A DNA stretch of 64,000 bases from positions 62,001 through 126,000 of the forward strand of contig JOAA01000008.1 in the NCBI GenBank assembly GCA_000720375.1. Direction: 5' to 3'. The stretch is from Rhodococcus rhodnii. Its GTDB lineage: Bacteria > Actinomycetota > Actinomycetes > Mycobacteriales > Pseudonocardiaceae. The notes beneath the pieces were generated by a model, which did no database searches, was not told the origin of the DNA, and saw only the letters and a list, made by a program, of their open reading frames with translations. Position numbers and translations under genes: made by a program. Shown one piece after another: positions 41,840 to 50,769 of this stretch (positions are counted from its first letter, which is position 1; each line of letters begins with the position of its first letter).

Positions 41840-44564
41840 TGTCCGCCTGCGCGTCACCCAGCTCGTCGAAGATCGTCATCGCCTGCTGCCAACGGATCCT
41901 CGCCAAATCACCGTCACCGTCGGCGTCAAGCGTCTGCGCGAGGTTGGCCAGCATCCGAGCAGTCGTACGCTGATCGCCCAGAGCCTGGCTCACCGCAAGG
42001 GCCTCTTCGTAACTCCGCACAGCTTGCTTGTGATTTCCGGCGTCGTAGTGGATGTCGCCGAGCGTGCCGAGGGTGTACTGCAAGCCGGGTTGGTCGCCGT
42101 TCTCCTGCTGAATGCTCAACGCCTGTTCCAGATGACCGATCGCGTTCGACGGCCGGTCGAGTCGGCGGTAGGTGTCGCCGAGGTTGTTCAGGCAGATGCC
42201 TTCGCCTTGGCGGTCTCCGGTTTCCCGGAACAGCAGCAGCCCTCGATGGAAGCAGTCCGCGGCCGCGGTGAGGCGGTCGAGGTAGACGTACACGACACCG
42301 AGGTTGTTGAGGTTCCAGGCCTGTCCGCGCCGGTCGTCGACTTCCTCCAGGATCGCCTGCGCTTTCTGGTGGCAGTCGATGGCGGTGGTGAACTGGCGCA
42401 GATCGCTGTGCGCCACGCCGAGTCCAACCCAGATGATGCCTTCGCCGTGCCGTTCGCCCAGCGACTGGGTCGCCTCCAGGGCGATCTGGTAGGTGTCGAT
42501 CCAGTCGTCCCAGTGGCTGCGCCGGTAGTAGAAGCTGAGCAGTACCCACGCCAGCTGCCACGCGACTTGCGGAAGCCCGTCCTCGGCAGCGGACTCGACC
42601 ACGGCCCGCAGCGTGCCGCGTTCGGATTCGTACCAGGCCAAGGCTTCTTCGTGGCCCACGAACTGCGGGACCGTGCTGTGTTCCGGCAGCGGGTGCAATG
42701 GGAAAGTGCGGCCTCGAAGCGGATCGAACACGCCACGGGCCGACTCGGCCGCGTGCAGATACCAGATGTACAGCCGATGCACCGGCTGGCCGGTCTCGTT
42801 GGCCTGCGCGAGATCGCGGGCGTACGGGCGGACCAGGTCGTGGAAACGGTAGCGGCGCGGGGTGATCTGCTGCACGAGGTGTTCGTCCAGCATGGCTTCC
42901 AGGTGGAATTCGGCTTCGTCCGGGGTGCACTGGGCGAGCGCCGCGGCCGACTCGGCGGTGAAGTCGTCACCGGGATGCAGCCCGAGCAACCGGAACATCC
43001 GTTGCTGCGGCTGCGGCAAAGCCTGGTAGGACATGGTGAACAGGGCGTGCATCTCGCGCGTGCCCGGAGCGAGTTGGTCCAACCTGCGCTCCGCGGTTTC
43101 CAGCCGCGCGGCCAGATCCTTGACGGTCCACATCGGACGCTTCCGAAGTCGCCTGGCGGCAAGGGACAGCGCGATCGGCAGCCGCCCGCACAGGGCAGTC
43201 GTGCGCGCCGCGGCCTGTGGCTCGGCGTCGACGCGATCGTCACCGGCGATCAACGACAACAGGGTGATCGCGTCCGGCTCCGGCAGGACGTCCAGCGGTA
43301 CCCCGCGCGCGCCGACCAGTCCGGCCAGGTTGCGACGACTGGTGATCAGCACAAGGCTGCCTTGGGTCCCGGGCAACAGCGGCCTGATCTGCTCCTCGGA
43401 CGCGGCATTGTCCAACAGGATCAACGCGCGTTTGTCGGCCAGCCGGGACCGGTAGAGCGCGGCCCGCGACTCGAGTTCCTGCGGGATCTGCTGGCCGGAA
43501 ACGCCCAACAGGCGCAGGAAGTGCTCAAGGACGGCGGCAGGAGCGACCGGCGGCCGATCCGCGTCGAACCCGCGCAGGTCCGTCCACAGCTGGATCTCGT
43601 CGAAACGTCCAGAGTCGACCAGTTGATGGGCGAAGTGCACGGCGAGGCGCGTCTTGCCGACGCCTGGCATTCCGTGGATCACCGCGACCGTCAGTGCCGT
43701 GCGCGAAGCCGGCTCGGCCAGTGCGTGCAAGCTCCGCAGCTCTGCCTGCCGTCCGGTGAACTCCGCGATGTCCATCGGCAGCTGCCGCCACGCGTTGATC
43801 TCCGTGTCCTGCGGCTGTTCGCCGGCGAGGATCTCCTGCTGCACGCGCTGGAGTCGCGCGCCCGGCTCCAGGCCCAGCTCCGTCACCAGGTGCCGCCGGG
43901 CGTCGGCGAACGCGTCCAACGCCTCCGCCTGTCTGCCCGCCCGGTGCAGCGCCACCATCAGTTGCGCCCACAGTTCTTCCCGCAGCGGATGCTCGGCGAG
44001 CAACGCGCGGAGGTCGCTGACGGCCGCCTCCGGCCGGCCCAGTTCGATCTGTGCGTGGGCGTACCGTTCGGCGATGGTCAGCCGCAGATCTTCCAACCGC
44101 GCGATCTCCGCCCGCAGTACCGGCCCGGGCGTCAACCCTGCCAACGGCTGCCCACGCCACAAGCTCAACGCCCGCTCGAAGTGCTCGGCCGCGGACGTGA
44201 AGTCGCTGTCCCGCCAAGCCCGATCGCCCGTGCGCGCCAGTTGCCGGAACGTCTCCAGGTCCAGCTCGCCCGGCTCGACCGTGATCAGATAACCGCCCGG
44301 GCGGGTAACGAGTCGATTCTCGCCCATGGCCGTGAAAACGCGCCTCAGCCCGGCGACATACGTACGAAGGTTGGACTCCGGCGCCACAGGCGGCTTCTCC
44401 CACACCGCCTCGGCCAGGTAGCCGACATTCGCCGACGAGTTCGCCCGCATCAGCAACGCGGCGAGCACCGTCCGCTGTCGCTGCCCGCCCAACACGACGG
44501 CTTCGCCAGCGTGCCATGCCTCAAGCGGCCCCAGGAGTCGAAACTCCACGCCGTGTCCCCTCAT
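41817..44564 (-). CDS. AfsR/SARP-type regulator with NB-ARC and TPR domains
   Basis: 915 residues. An OmpR-like winged helix (about 5-95) and a bacterial transcriptional activator domain (about 100-245) form the SARP part. An NB-ARC ATPase follows with Walker A GMPGVGKT near residue 298 and LILLDNAASEEQI near 385. The C-terminus (about 690-900) is a series of TPRs (for example GICLNNLGDTYRRLDRPSNA). Such AfsR-like proteins activate secondary metabolism or differentiation. Two triplets of heptamer repeats with SARP-type spacing lie 68-161 bp upstream of its start, suggesting autoregulation. No biosynthetic cluster is in the window. Confidence 0.88.
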   Translation of the reverse strand: MRGHGVEFRLLGPLEAWHAGEAVVLGGQRQRTVLAALLMRANSSANVGYLAEAVWEKPPVAPESNLRTYVAGLRRVFTAMGENRLVTRPGGYLITVEPGELDLETFRQLARTGDRAWRDSDFTSAAEHFERALSLWRGQPLAGLTPGPVLRAEIARLEDLRLTIAERYAHAQIELGRPEAAVSDLRALLAEHPLREELWAQLMVALHRAGRQAEALDAFADARRHLVTELGLEPGARLQRVQQEILAGEQPQDTEINAWRQLPMDIAEFTGRQAELRSLHALAEPASRTALTVAVIHGMPGVGKTRLAVHFAHQLVDSGRFDEIQLWTDLRGFDADRPPVAPAAVLEHFLRLLGVSGQQIPQELESRAALYRSRLADKRALILLDNAASEEQIRPLLPGTQGSLVLITSRRNLAGLVGARGVPLDVLPEPDAITLLSLIAGDDRVDAEPQAAARTTALCGRLPIALSLAARRLRKRPMWTVKDLAARLETAERRLDQLAPGTREMHALFTMSYQALPQPQQRMFRLLGLHPGDDFTAESAAALAQCTPDEAEFHLEAMLDEHLVQQITPRRYRFHDLVRPYARDLAQANETGQPVHRLYIWYLHAAESARGVFDPLRGRTFPLHPLPEHSTVPQFVGHEEALAWYESERGTLRAVVESAAEDGLPQVAWQLAWVLLSFYYRRSHWDDWIDTYQIALEATQSLGERHGEGIIWVGLGVAHSDLRQFTTAIDCHQKAQAILEEVDDRRGQAWNLNNLGVVYVYLDRLTAAADCFHRGLLLFRETGDRQGEGICLNNLGDTYRRLDRPSNAIGHLEQALSIQQENGDQPGLQYTLGTLGDIHYDAGNHKQAVRSYEEALAVSQALGDQRTTARMLANLAQTLDADGDGDLARIRWQQAMTIFDELGDAQADTIRARLG

Positions 44565-44631
44565 CGGTCACTCTGTGTTTGCTCCATCGTCCCGTAGCGG
44601 ACTCGATCACCCAACCTCCGCCCGGCGGATT

Positions 44632-44660
44632 CCATGCGAGTTCTGTGCGCGATCTGTGCG
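44632..44660 (+). promoter_or_regulatory. SARP-type heptamer array 1
   Basis: CCATGCG (44632), CTGTGCG (44643) and CTGTGCG (44654) start exactly 11 bp apart, so they lie on one face of the helix with 4-bp spacers. This is the known spacing of SARP operators. The first heptamer matches 5 of 7 positions, the other two are identical. Confidence 0.65.
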
Positions 44661-44696
44661 TGACGTCTGGCACAGTCCGGCGCCCGCCGGGACGAG

Positions 44697-44725
44697 GTGT
44701 GCGGGCACTGTGCGGATTCTGTGCG
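44697..44725 (+). promoter_or_regulatory. SARP-type heptamer array 2
   Basis: GTGTGCG (44697), CTGTGCG (44708) and CTGTGCG (44719) are again spaced 11 bp apart. The array repeats the layout of array 1 with 65 bp between first heptamers. Both lie upstream of the SARP gene (start 44564), which reads away from them. Confidence 0.65.
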
Positions 44726-44878
44726 CGTGACACACCAAAGTGGTCTCGACGCCACAGGCACTGGGGGTTGTCCCGGTGCGGATCTCCGCACCGGGACAGC
44801 GTGTCTGTACCCGCCGCACGGGAGGGAGCACCGAGCTTGCTCATCGCCGACCGTGATTGGTAATCCGGCCCGACCCAG

Positions 44879-44924
44879 TTGACGCAACCAGTCGGTTGCC
44901 ATAATGTGGCAACCGTTCGGTTGC
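44879..44924 (+). promoter_or_regulatory. Promoter with two ArsR-type operators
   Basis: TTGACG (44879-44884) and TAATGT (44902-44907) are 17 bp apart, a good sigma-70-like promoter. Two identical palindromes GCAACC-N4-GGTTGC lie at 44884-44899 (in the spacer) and 44909-44924 (over the expected start site). They are 25 bp apart. The ArsR protein encoded second in this operon is the obvious ligand. Confidence 0.75.
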
Positions 44925-44943
44925 TACTAGCTGGGAGGTAATC

Positions 44944-45375
44944 ATGGGGTTCCCTGATCGCATCGAGCGGACCCTGGAAGTCGCTCATCCGCCGGAGAAG
45001 GTGTGGGCCGCGCTCACCACAGCCGAAGGGCTCGGCACCTGGTTCGGCAACGACGCGACGATCGACCTGCGCCCTGGCGGGGCGGCGCAGATGACATGGA
45101 CGGGCGGGCACACCGCCGACATGCGCGTCGAGCGGGTGGAGAAGCCCACGGTGTTCGGGTTCACCTGGAAGATCGAAGGACTGCCCGAGGACGACCCGCG
45201 CCGCACGTACGTCGAGTTCACGCTGGAACCGATCAGTACGGGCACCCGCCTCACCGTGGTCGAAACCGGCTTCGCCCAACTGCCGGACGACCACTACGGC
45301 AAGGTTTACGACGGCCACACCGAGGGCTGGGCCAGCGAGCTTGGTGAACTGGTCGACTACCTCGATGCCGCCTGA
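44944..45375 (+). CDS. SRPBCC/AHSA1-domain protein
   Basis: 143 residues forming one START-like SRPBCC domain: IERTLEVAHPPEKVWAALTT at the N-terminus, GLGTWFG, PGGAAQMTW, and GWASELGELVDYLD at the end. These bind hydrophobic ligands. ATG 44944 after GGGAGG. It overlaps the ArsR gene by 11 bp and is first in a three-gene operon under a promoter with two palindromic operators. SRPBCC-ArsR pairs are widespread in actinobacteria; the ligand is unknown. Confidence 0.85.
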   Translation: MGFPDRIERTLEVAHPPEKVWAALTTAEGLGTWFGNDATIDLRPGGAAQMTWTGGHTADMRVERVEKPTVFGFTWKIEGLPEDDPRRTYVEFTLEPISTGTRLTVVETGFAQLPDDHYGKVYDGHTEGWASELGELVDYLDAA

Positions 45376-45694
45376 CAACGAGGCGATCGCCGAGCAGGTC
45401 TTCGTCGCCCTCGCCGACCCGAGCCGCCGGGCCATTCTCGCGACACTGGCCTCGCGCGGCCCGGCCACCGCGACCGACCTGGCCGGCTGGCTGCCGATCA
45501 CACGTCAGGCGATCGCGAAACACCTTGCCCTGCTGACCGAAGCCGGCTTGGTGACGGCCGAGCCGGGCGAGCGGCGCCGAGTCCGCTACCGAGTGCATTC
45601 CGCGCCAATGCAAGTGGCACAACAGTTCCTGGCCGCGTTGGCGCGGGACTGGGACGGCCCGCTGGCCGCGTTGAAGGACCACCTCAACCGCTGA
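45365..45694 (+). CDS. ArsR-family regulator
   Basis: 109 residues, winged helix-turn-helix with ALADPSRRAILATLASRG and ITRQAIAKHLALLTEAGLV. It lacks the CxC or His clusters of metal sensors and resembles the SdpR-like branch that pairs with SRPBCC proteins. ATG 45365 lies inside the end of the SRPBCC gene (coupled translation); an in-frame GTG at 45341 is possible. It most likely represses its own operon at the GCAACC-N4-GGTTGC sites. Confidence 0.87.
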   Translation: MPPDNEAIAEQVFVALADPSRRAILATLASRGPATATDLAGWLPITRQAIAKHLALLTEAGLVTAEPGERRRVRYRVHSAPMQVAQQFLAALARDWDGPLAALKDHLNR

Positions 45695-45709
45695 AAGGCT
45701 GATACAGCA

Positions 45710-46381
45710 ATGCGAACACCCTCGATCGTGACACCACAAGAATGGGAAGCAGCCCGCGAACGGCTGCTGGTCAAAGAGAAGGAGCTGACCCGCGCCCGCG
45801 ACGCACTGGCCGCGCAGCGCAGGCGGATGCCGTGGCAGGCGGTGGAAAAGAAGTACGAGTTCGACGGACCGAACGGGAAGGCGAGCCTGCTCGACCTGTT
45901 CGAGGGGTACCGGCAACTGGTCGTCTACCGCGCCTTCTTCGAGCCCGGCGTGCACGGCTGGCCCGACCACGGATGCGTCGGCTGTTCGCTGATGGCCGAC
46001 CAGGTCGCCGACGTCACGCACCTGAAGGCCCGTGACACGGCATTCGCCTACGCCTCCCGCGCGCCCCAGCCGGACATCGAACGCCTGAAGGCACGAATGG
46101 GCTGGAAGATGCCCTGGTACACGATCACGGACGAGTTCGACGCCGACTTCGGCGTGGACGAGTACCACGGCACCAACGCGTTCATCCGCGAAGGCGACCA
46201 GGTGTACCGCACGTACTTCATCAACAACCGTGGCGACGAGGCGTTGGGCAGCACCTGGAGCTACCTCGACATGACCGCGCTCGGGCGCCAGGAGCAATGG
46301 GAGGACTCACCGGAGGGATACCCGCAGACCCCGCCGTACCAGTGGTGGAACTGGCACGACGCGTACGAGCACGCCAAGTAG
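45710..46381 (+). CDS. DUF899 thioredoxin-like protein
   Basis: 223 residues of the DUF899 family with a thioredoxin-like fold: EWEAARERLLVKEKELTRAR at the N-terminus, YEFDGPNGKASLLDLFEG, GCVGCSLMADQV (CxxC), and TWSYLDMTALGRQE near the C-terminus. ATG 45710 after the ArsR gene with a 15-bp gap. It completes the SRPBCC-ArsR-DUF899 operon. A redox or detoxification role is inferred from fold and context. Confidence 0.85.
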   Translation: MRTPSIVTPQEWEAARERLLVKEKELTRARDALAAQRRRMPWQAVEKKYEFDGPNGKASLLDLFEGYRQLVVYRAFFEPGVHGWPDHGCVGCSLMADQVADVTHLKARDTAFAYASRAPQPDIERLKARMGWKMPWYTITDEFDADFGVDEYHGTNAFIREGDQVYRTYFINNRGDEALGSTWSYLDMTALGRQEQWEDSPEGYPQTPPYQWWNWHDAYEHAK

Positions 46382-46384
46382 AAG

Positions 46385-49300
46385 TCAGTCCTTGTTGTTC
46401 AGGCGCTGCGAGATCACCTGGGTGACGCCGTCGCCGCGCATGCTCACGCCGTACAGCGCGTCGGCGATTTCCATCGTCGGCTTCTGGTGCGTGATGATGA
46501 TCAGCTGTGAGGTCGCCTTGAGCTCCTGCATCAGCCCGATCAGCCGACGCATGTTCGTGTCGTCCAGCGCCGCCTCGACCTCGTCCATCACGTAGAAGGG
46601 CGACGGGCGGGCACGGAAGATCGCCACCAGCATCGCCACTGCCACCAGTGACTTCTCCCCACCGGACAGCAGGGACAGGCGCTTGATCTTCTTGCCCGGC
46701 GGGCGGGCTTCGACGTCCACACCGGTGGTCAGCATGTCGTCGGGGTCGGTCAGCAGCATCCGCCCTTCCCCGCCGGGGAACAGCGTGTTGAACACGATCT
46801 CGAACTCGCGGGCGACGTCTTCGTATGCCGACGTGAAGACCTCGAGGATCTTGTCGTCGACCTCCTTGACCACCGTGAGCAGGTCGCGGCGGGTCGCCTT
46901 GAGGTCTTCCAGCTGCGTGGACAGGAACTTGTAGCGCTCCTCCAGCGCCGCGAACTCCTCCAGCGCCAGCGGGTTCACCTTGCCCAGCAGTGCCAGGTCA
47001 CGCTCGGCCTTCTTGGCCCGGCGCTGTTGGGCGTCGCGGTCGTACGGCGTCGAGGGCGGGCGGGTGACGTCCTCACCGCGTTCCTTCGCCGCTTCGTACT
47101 CGGCGAGCTCGTTGGCCGGCGGCGGAATCATCCGGTCCGGGCCGTACTCCAGGACCAGGTCGTCCAGGCCCATGCCGAAGTCGTCCGCGATCTTGGTTTC
47201 CAGTTGCTCGATACGCAGCCGCTGCTCCGCGCGCAGGACCTCGTCGCGGTGCACGGCGTCGGTCAGTTTTTCCAGCTCTGTCGACAGTTCACGCACCCGG
47301 CCGCGGATGTCCAGCAGCGCGGCTTCACGTTGGGTCCGGCGGGATGCGACCTCGTCACGCTGGGCGGCCGCACGCTGCAACGACAGCTCGATCCGCTCGA
47401 TCGCGAGCTCACCGCCCTCGACCACGGCGTCCGCGACACGCTTGCCACGTGCCCGTGCCTGGCGGGCGCGCTCGTGGCGCTCGCGGGCTTCGCGCTCTTG
47501 ACGGGCGGCACGGCGGAGCCCTTCGGCCTTGCCCGCGACTGCCCGCGCGCGTTCTTCGGCGGTACGCAGGGCCAGGCGGGAGTCCATTTCGGTTTGCCGC
47601 GCGGTGTTCAGCTGGGCGACGGCTTCGTCGCGCACTCGCGAGTCCGGCTCGTCGTCCATCGGCTGCTCTTGCGCGCCGAGCAGGCGTTCCTCCAGCTCCG
47701 CCAGTTTCGCGAGCTGTTCTTCCCTGGTCTGCTCGACTTTGCCGCGCTGGTTGCGGATCCGCTCGACCTCGGCCATGGCCGTGTTCGCCGCCTGACGCAT
47801 GCGGGCGATTCGCTCACCGGACCGCGCCTTGCGGACCTTGACCTCGCTCAACGCTTCCTTGGTCGCGTTGACCTCGGTACGCCGGGCTTCTTGCTCGGCA
47901 CGCGCACCCGCAAGCGCCCCAACGGTTTCCGCCAGCGTGTGCTCGACCGCCGTCAGCTTGTCGTTCGCCTCGTCGACGGCCGCCTGGACCTCGATCACGC
48001 TCTCGCTGCGGCCCGAGCCACCGACGGCCCAGTCCGCGCCGAGCAGGTCGCCGTCCGTCGTGACCGCACGCAAAGACGGCTGCGCCGCAACGATTTGCCG
48101 GGCGACCACAAGGTCGGAAACGACAACCACCCGATCGAGGGCGCGCTCCAAGGCCGGGCGCAACGCTTCCGGGCACCGCACCAGGTCGACAGCCCACCGG
48201 GCACCGCCGGGAAGATACGGCCACGCCGAGCGGTCCACAGTGGACGATCCGCCGCCGATGACGATCCCGGCACGCCCAGCATCGTTGTCCCGCAACAGAG
48301 ACAACGCCGTCAGCGCGTCATCCCCGCCCGCGACGGCCACAGCGTCGGCGATCGGGCCGAGCGCCGCGGCCAACGCGACCTCGGCACCTGGCTCCACGGT
48401 CAGCAACGCCGCGATCGAGCCAAGCAGACCAGGCAGCCGATGCCCGGCTGCCAGCAGCGCGCCCGCGCCGTCCTTACGGCTCAGGCCAAGGGAGAGAGCG
48501 TCAACGCGGGCACGCCACGAAGCGATCTCCCGTTCTGCCGCACGCTCGGCGGCGACCAGTTCGTTGACCCGCGCCTTGGCCTGCTCGGAGGCGGCGACCG
48601 CCTGCTCGTGGCGGCTGCGCAACGACTCGTCGTCGGACTCCTCGACGCCGGTCTCCACCTCGGTCTCGGCCAGTTCGACGGCCGCGGCCTCGGCGCGTTC
48701 CTCGGCTTCGGCCAAAGTCGTGGACAACCGCTCGATCTCCTCGGCGGTCGCACTGTTCTTACTACGCAGCGCTTCGACCTGACCGGCCAGCCGCGCCAGG
48801 CCTTCCCGGCGGTCGGCGATCGCCCGGACCGCGGCGATGTGCGCCTTTTCCGCGGCGGCGACGGCGTTCTCCAGCTCGGACCGGCGGGCCAAGGCCTCGG
48901 ACAGCGCCTCCCTGGCGACTTCGACGCCCTCGGCGAGCTCGACTTCCAGCTCGGCGGCCTCCTCGGCCTCGGCTTCGAGCACTTCGGGGTCTTTGCCCTG
49001 GTTCTCCCGTGCGCCCTCGTCGGACAGGTGCCGTGCGCGTTCGGCAGCCAACCGGACCGTTCCGCGCAGCCGCTCGGCCAACGCCGACAGCCGGTACCAG
49101 GCGTCCTGGGCGGCGTTCAGCGCCGGGGCGTCCTCGGCGAGACTGGCTTCGATCTCGTTCTGCTCGGCCTGGGCGAACTGCAACGCCCGCTCGGTCTCGC
49201 CGCGCTTGGCGCGTGCGGTGGCCTCGTCGGCTTCTTCCTTGGCCAGCTCATGCCGCGCGCTGACCAGGTCGTCGGCGATCAGCCGCAGCCGGGCGTCGCG

Positions 49301-49966
49301 CAGCTCGGCCTGCACGACCTGGGCCCGCCGGGCGATCTCGGCCTGCTTGCCCAGTGGTTTGAGCTGACGCCGCAGCTCGCCGGTCAAGTCGGTCAGCCGG
49401 GTCAGGTTGGCCTGCATCGCGTCCAGTTTCCGCAGCGCCTTTTCCTTGCGCTTGCGGTGCTTGAGCACGCCGGCGGCCTCTTCGATGAAGGCGCGGCGGC
49501 CTTCCGGCTTCGACTCGAGGATCGCACCGAGCTGGCCCTGCCCGACGATGACGTGCATCTCGCGGCCGATACCGGAGTCCGACAGCAGTTCCTGCACGTC
49601 CATCAGCCGGCAGCTGCTGCCGTTGATCTCGTACTCGCTGGCGCCGTCCCGGAAGATCCGGCGGGTGATCGAGACCTCGGAGTAGTCGATCGGCAGTGCC
49701 CCGTCGGCGTTGTCGATGGTCAGCGTGACCTCGGCGCGGCCGAGCGGCTGACGGCCGCCCGCACCGGCGAAGATGACGTCCTCCATCTTGCCGCCACGCA
49801 GCGACTTCGCACCCTGCTCACCCATCACCCAGCTCAGCGCGTCGAGCACGTTCGACTTGCCGGACCCGTTGGGCCCGACGACACAGGTGATCCCTGGTTC
49901 GAAGCGCAGCGTCGTCGCTGAGGCGAAGGACTTGAAGCCCTTCAGCGTCAGGCTCTTGAGGTGCAC
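46385..49966 (-). CDS. smc: Chromosome segregation ATPase SMC
   Basis: 1193 residues, full length for SMC. Walker A GPNGSGKS is at residues 31-38, a long coiled coil runs to the hinge (about 505-670, LPGLLGSIAALLTVEPG), then a second coiled coil, the ABC signature LSGGEKS near residue 1102 and Walker B FYVMDEVEAALDD near 1125. GTG 49966 (MHLKSLTLKGFKSF) is the family start; reading further upstream would add an implausible Arg/Pro-rich tail. It condenses chromosomes with ScpA/B. It converges on DUF899 with a 3-bp gap. Confidence 0.95.
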   Translation of the reverse strand: MHLKSLTLKGFKSFASATTLRFEPGITCVVGPNGSGKSNVLDALSWVMGEQGAKSLRGGKMEDVIFAGAGGRQPLGRAEVTLTIDNADGALPIDYSEVSITRRIFRDGASEYEINGSSCRLMDVQELLSDSGIGREMHVIVGQGQLGAILESKPEGRRAFIEEAAGVLKHRKRKEKALRKLDAMQANLTRLTDLTGELRRQLKPLGKQAEIARRAQVVQAELRDARLRLIADDLVSARHELAKEEADEATARAKRGETERALQFAQAEQNEIEASLAEDAPALNAAQDAWYRLSALAERLRGTVRLAAERARHLSDEGARENQGKDPEVLEAEAEEAAELEVELAEGVEVAREALSEALARRSELENAVAAAEKAHIAAVRAIADRREGLARLAGQVEALRSKNSATAEEIERLSTTLAEAEERAEAAAVELAETEVETGVEESDDESLRSRHEQAVAASEQAKARVNELVAAERAAEREIASWRARVDALSLGLSRKDGAGALLAAGHRLPGLLGSIAALLTVEPGAEVALAAALGPIADAVAVAGGDDALTALSLLRDNDAGRAGIVIGGGSSTVDRSAWPYLPGGARWAVDLVRCPEALRPALERALDRVVVVSDLVVARQIVAAQPSLRAVTTDGDLLGADWAVGGSGRSESVIEVQAAVDEANDKLTAVEHTLAETVGALAGARAEQEARRTEVNATKEALSEVKVRKARSGERIARMRQAANTAMAEVERIRNQRGKVEQTREEQLAKLAELEERLLGAQEQPMDDEPDSRVRDEAVAQLNTARQTEMDSRLALRTAEERARAVAGKAEGLRRAARQEREARERHERARQARARGKRVADAVVEGGELAIERIELSLQRAAAQRDEVASRRTQREAALLDIRGRVRELSTELEKLTDAVHRDEVLRAEQRLRIEQLETKIADDFGMGLDDLVLEYGPDRMIPPPANELAEYEAAKERGEDVTRPPSTPYDRDAQQRRAKKAERDLALLGKVNPLALEEFAALEERYKFLSTQLEDLKATRRDLLTVVKEVDDKILEVFTSAYEDVAREFEIVFNTLFPGGEGRMLLTDPDDMLTTGVDVEARPPGKKIKRLSLLSGGEKSLVAVAMLVAIFRARPSPFYVMDEVEAALDDTNMRRLIGLMQELKATSQLIIITHQKPTMEIADALYGVSMRGDGVTQVISQRLNNKD

Positions 49967-50097
49967 GTAACGGTCGACCTCTCGCTGGGAACTGGCACGT
50001 CTATCCGCCCGAGGGTACCCGGGCACGCTGTGCCAACCGCGCAGGCGGGCTCCCTGCGTCGGGGGATACCCGGCCAGAGCTGGCCCGACACCCGCGT

Positions 50098-50769
50098 TTA
50101 CGGCGACTGCATGCCGACGAGCACGCCGCCGCCCGCGACGACCTCGACCCGGTCGATGTCCTTGAGCTTGATCGAGCTGCTCCCAGGGATCGCGTCGACC
50201 TCGCGGTAGTAGCCCGCGGTCCACTTGCCTGCGACTTCCTGGCTGCCGTCCCGGCCGTAGACGACCAGGTGACAGATCTTGCGGCCGGCCGGAACGTCCT
50301 GCATCGACACCTTCACCTCAGTGCCCCACGCGCGGTTGGTCAGATCGACCCGGCCGTGCACGCCGGTCGTCGGGTCCACGGCGGTCCACGTGGCCGTGGT
50401 GTCGGTGCCACCCGTCGGACGGAACACGAAGACGCCGCCGAGCGCGAGCAGTATCACGGCTGCCGCCGCGGCCAGCGTCACGCCGCGCCTGCGCCACCAG
50501 CCCACCTTGGCTTCGGGCTCGGGTTCGGGCAGCGGTTCGATCACCGGCGTGACCGGCTCGACCGGCCACGGCTCGGTGTCCAGCAGCTGGATCGCTTCGA
50601 AGTCCTCCGGGGTGACGCGCTGCAGCAGGCCGGGGATCGGGGCAAGCCGGAGCATCTCGGCCGTGCAGATCGGGCACGTCTCGAGATGCCGTTCGAACGC
50701 CGGCCGGTCGGCGGGGTTGAGCGCGCCAAGCAAGTAGGCGCCGAGCGAGACGGTATGGCGGCAGGTCAT
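50098..50769 (-). CDS. Zinc-type anti-sigma factor
   Basis: 223 residues. The N-terminal anti-sigma domain has the zinc motif in RHTVSLGAYLLGAL and FERHLETCPICTAEM (HxxxCxxC, about residues 28-35). A Pro/Glu linker, one transmembrane helix (about 99-117) and an extracytoplasmic beta-rich domain follow. Its start overlaps the ECF sigma stop by 4 bp (ATGA), the classic partner layout. It should hold that sigma factor at the membrane until released by an outside signal. Confidence 0.88.
   Translation of the reverse strand: MTCRHTVSLGAYLLGALNPADRPAFERHLETCPICTAEMLRLAPIPGLLQRVTPEDFEAIQLLDTEPWPVEPVTPVIEPLPEPEPEAKVGWWRRRGVTLAAAAAVILLALGGVFVFRPTGGTDTTATWTAVDPTTGVHGRVDLTNRAWGTEVKVSMQDVPAGRKICHLVVYGRDGSQEVAGKWTAGYYREVDAIPGSSSIKLKDIDRVEVVAGGGVLVGMQSP

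Larger units (their letters stand above)
44565..44943. other. 379-bp regulatory intergenic region
   Basis: No gene is supported here. The left half contains two SARP-type heptamer arrays (44632-44725). The right end contains the promoter and two operator palindromes of the SRPBCC-ArsR-DUF899 operon (44879-44924). I see nothing recognisable in the DNA between 44726 and 44878. Confidence 0.6.

Noticed and set aside
42024..44597. An 857-codon open frame antisense to the SARP gene
   Set aside because: It is a compositional shadow; the minus strand encodes BTAD, NB-ARC and TPR domains.
44516..44863. A 115-codon plus-strand frame upstream of the SRPBCC gene
   Set aside because: It overlaps the SARP start and the heptamer arrays, has no ribosome site and gives a Pro/Arg/Ser-rich product with no homology.
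47027..49921. A 964-codon open frame antisense to smc
   Set aside because: It is a shadow of SMC. The translation is compositionally skewed and has no motif, whereas the minus strand has all SMC signatures.
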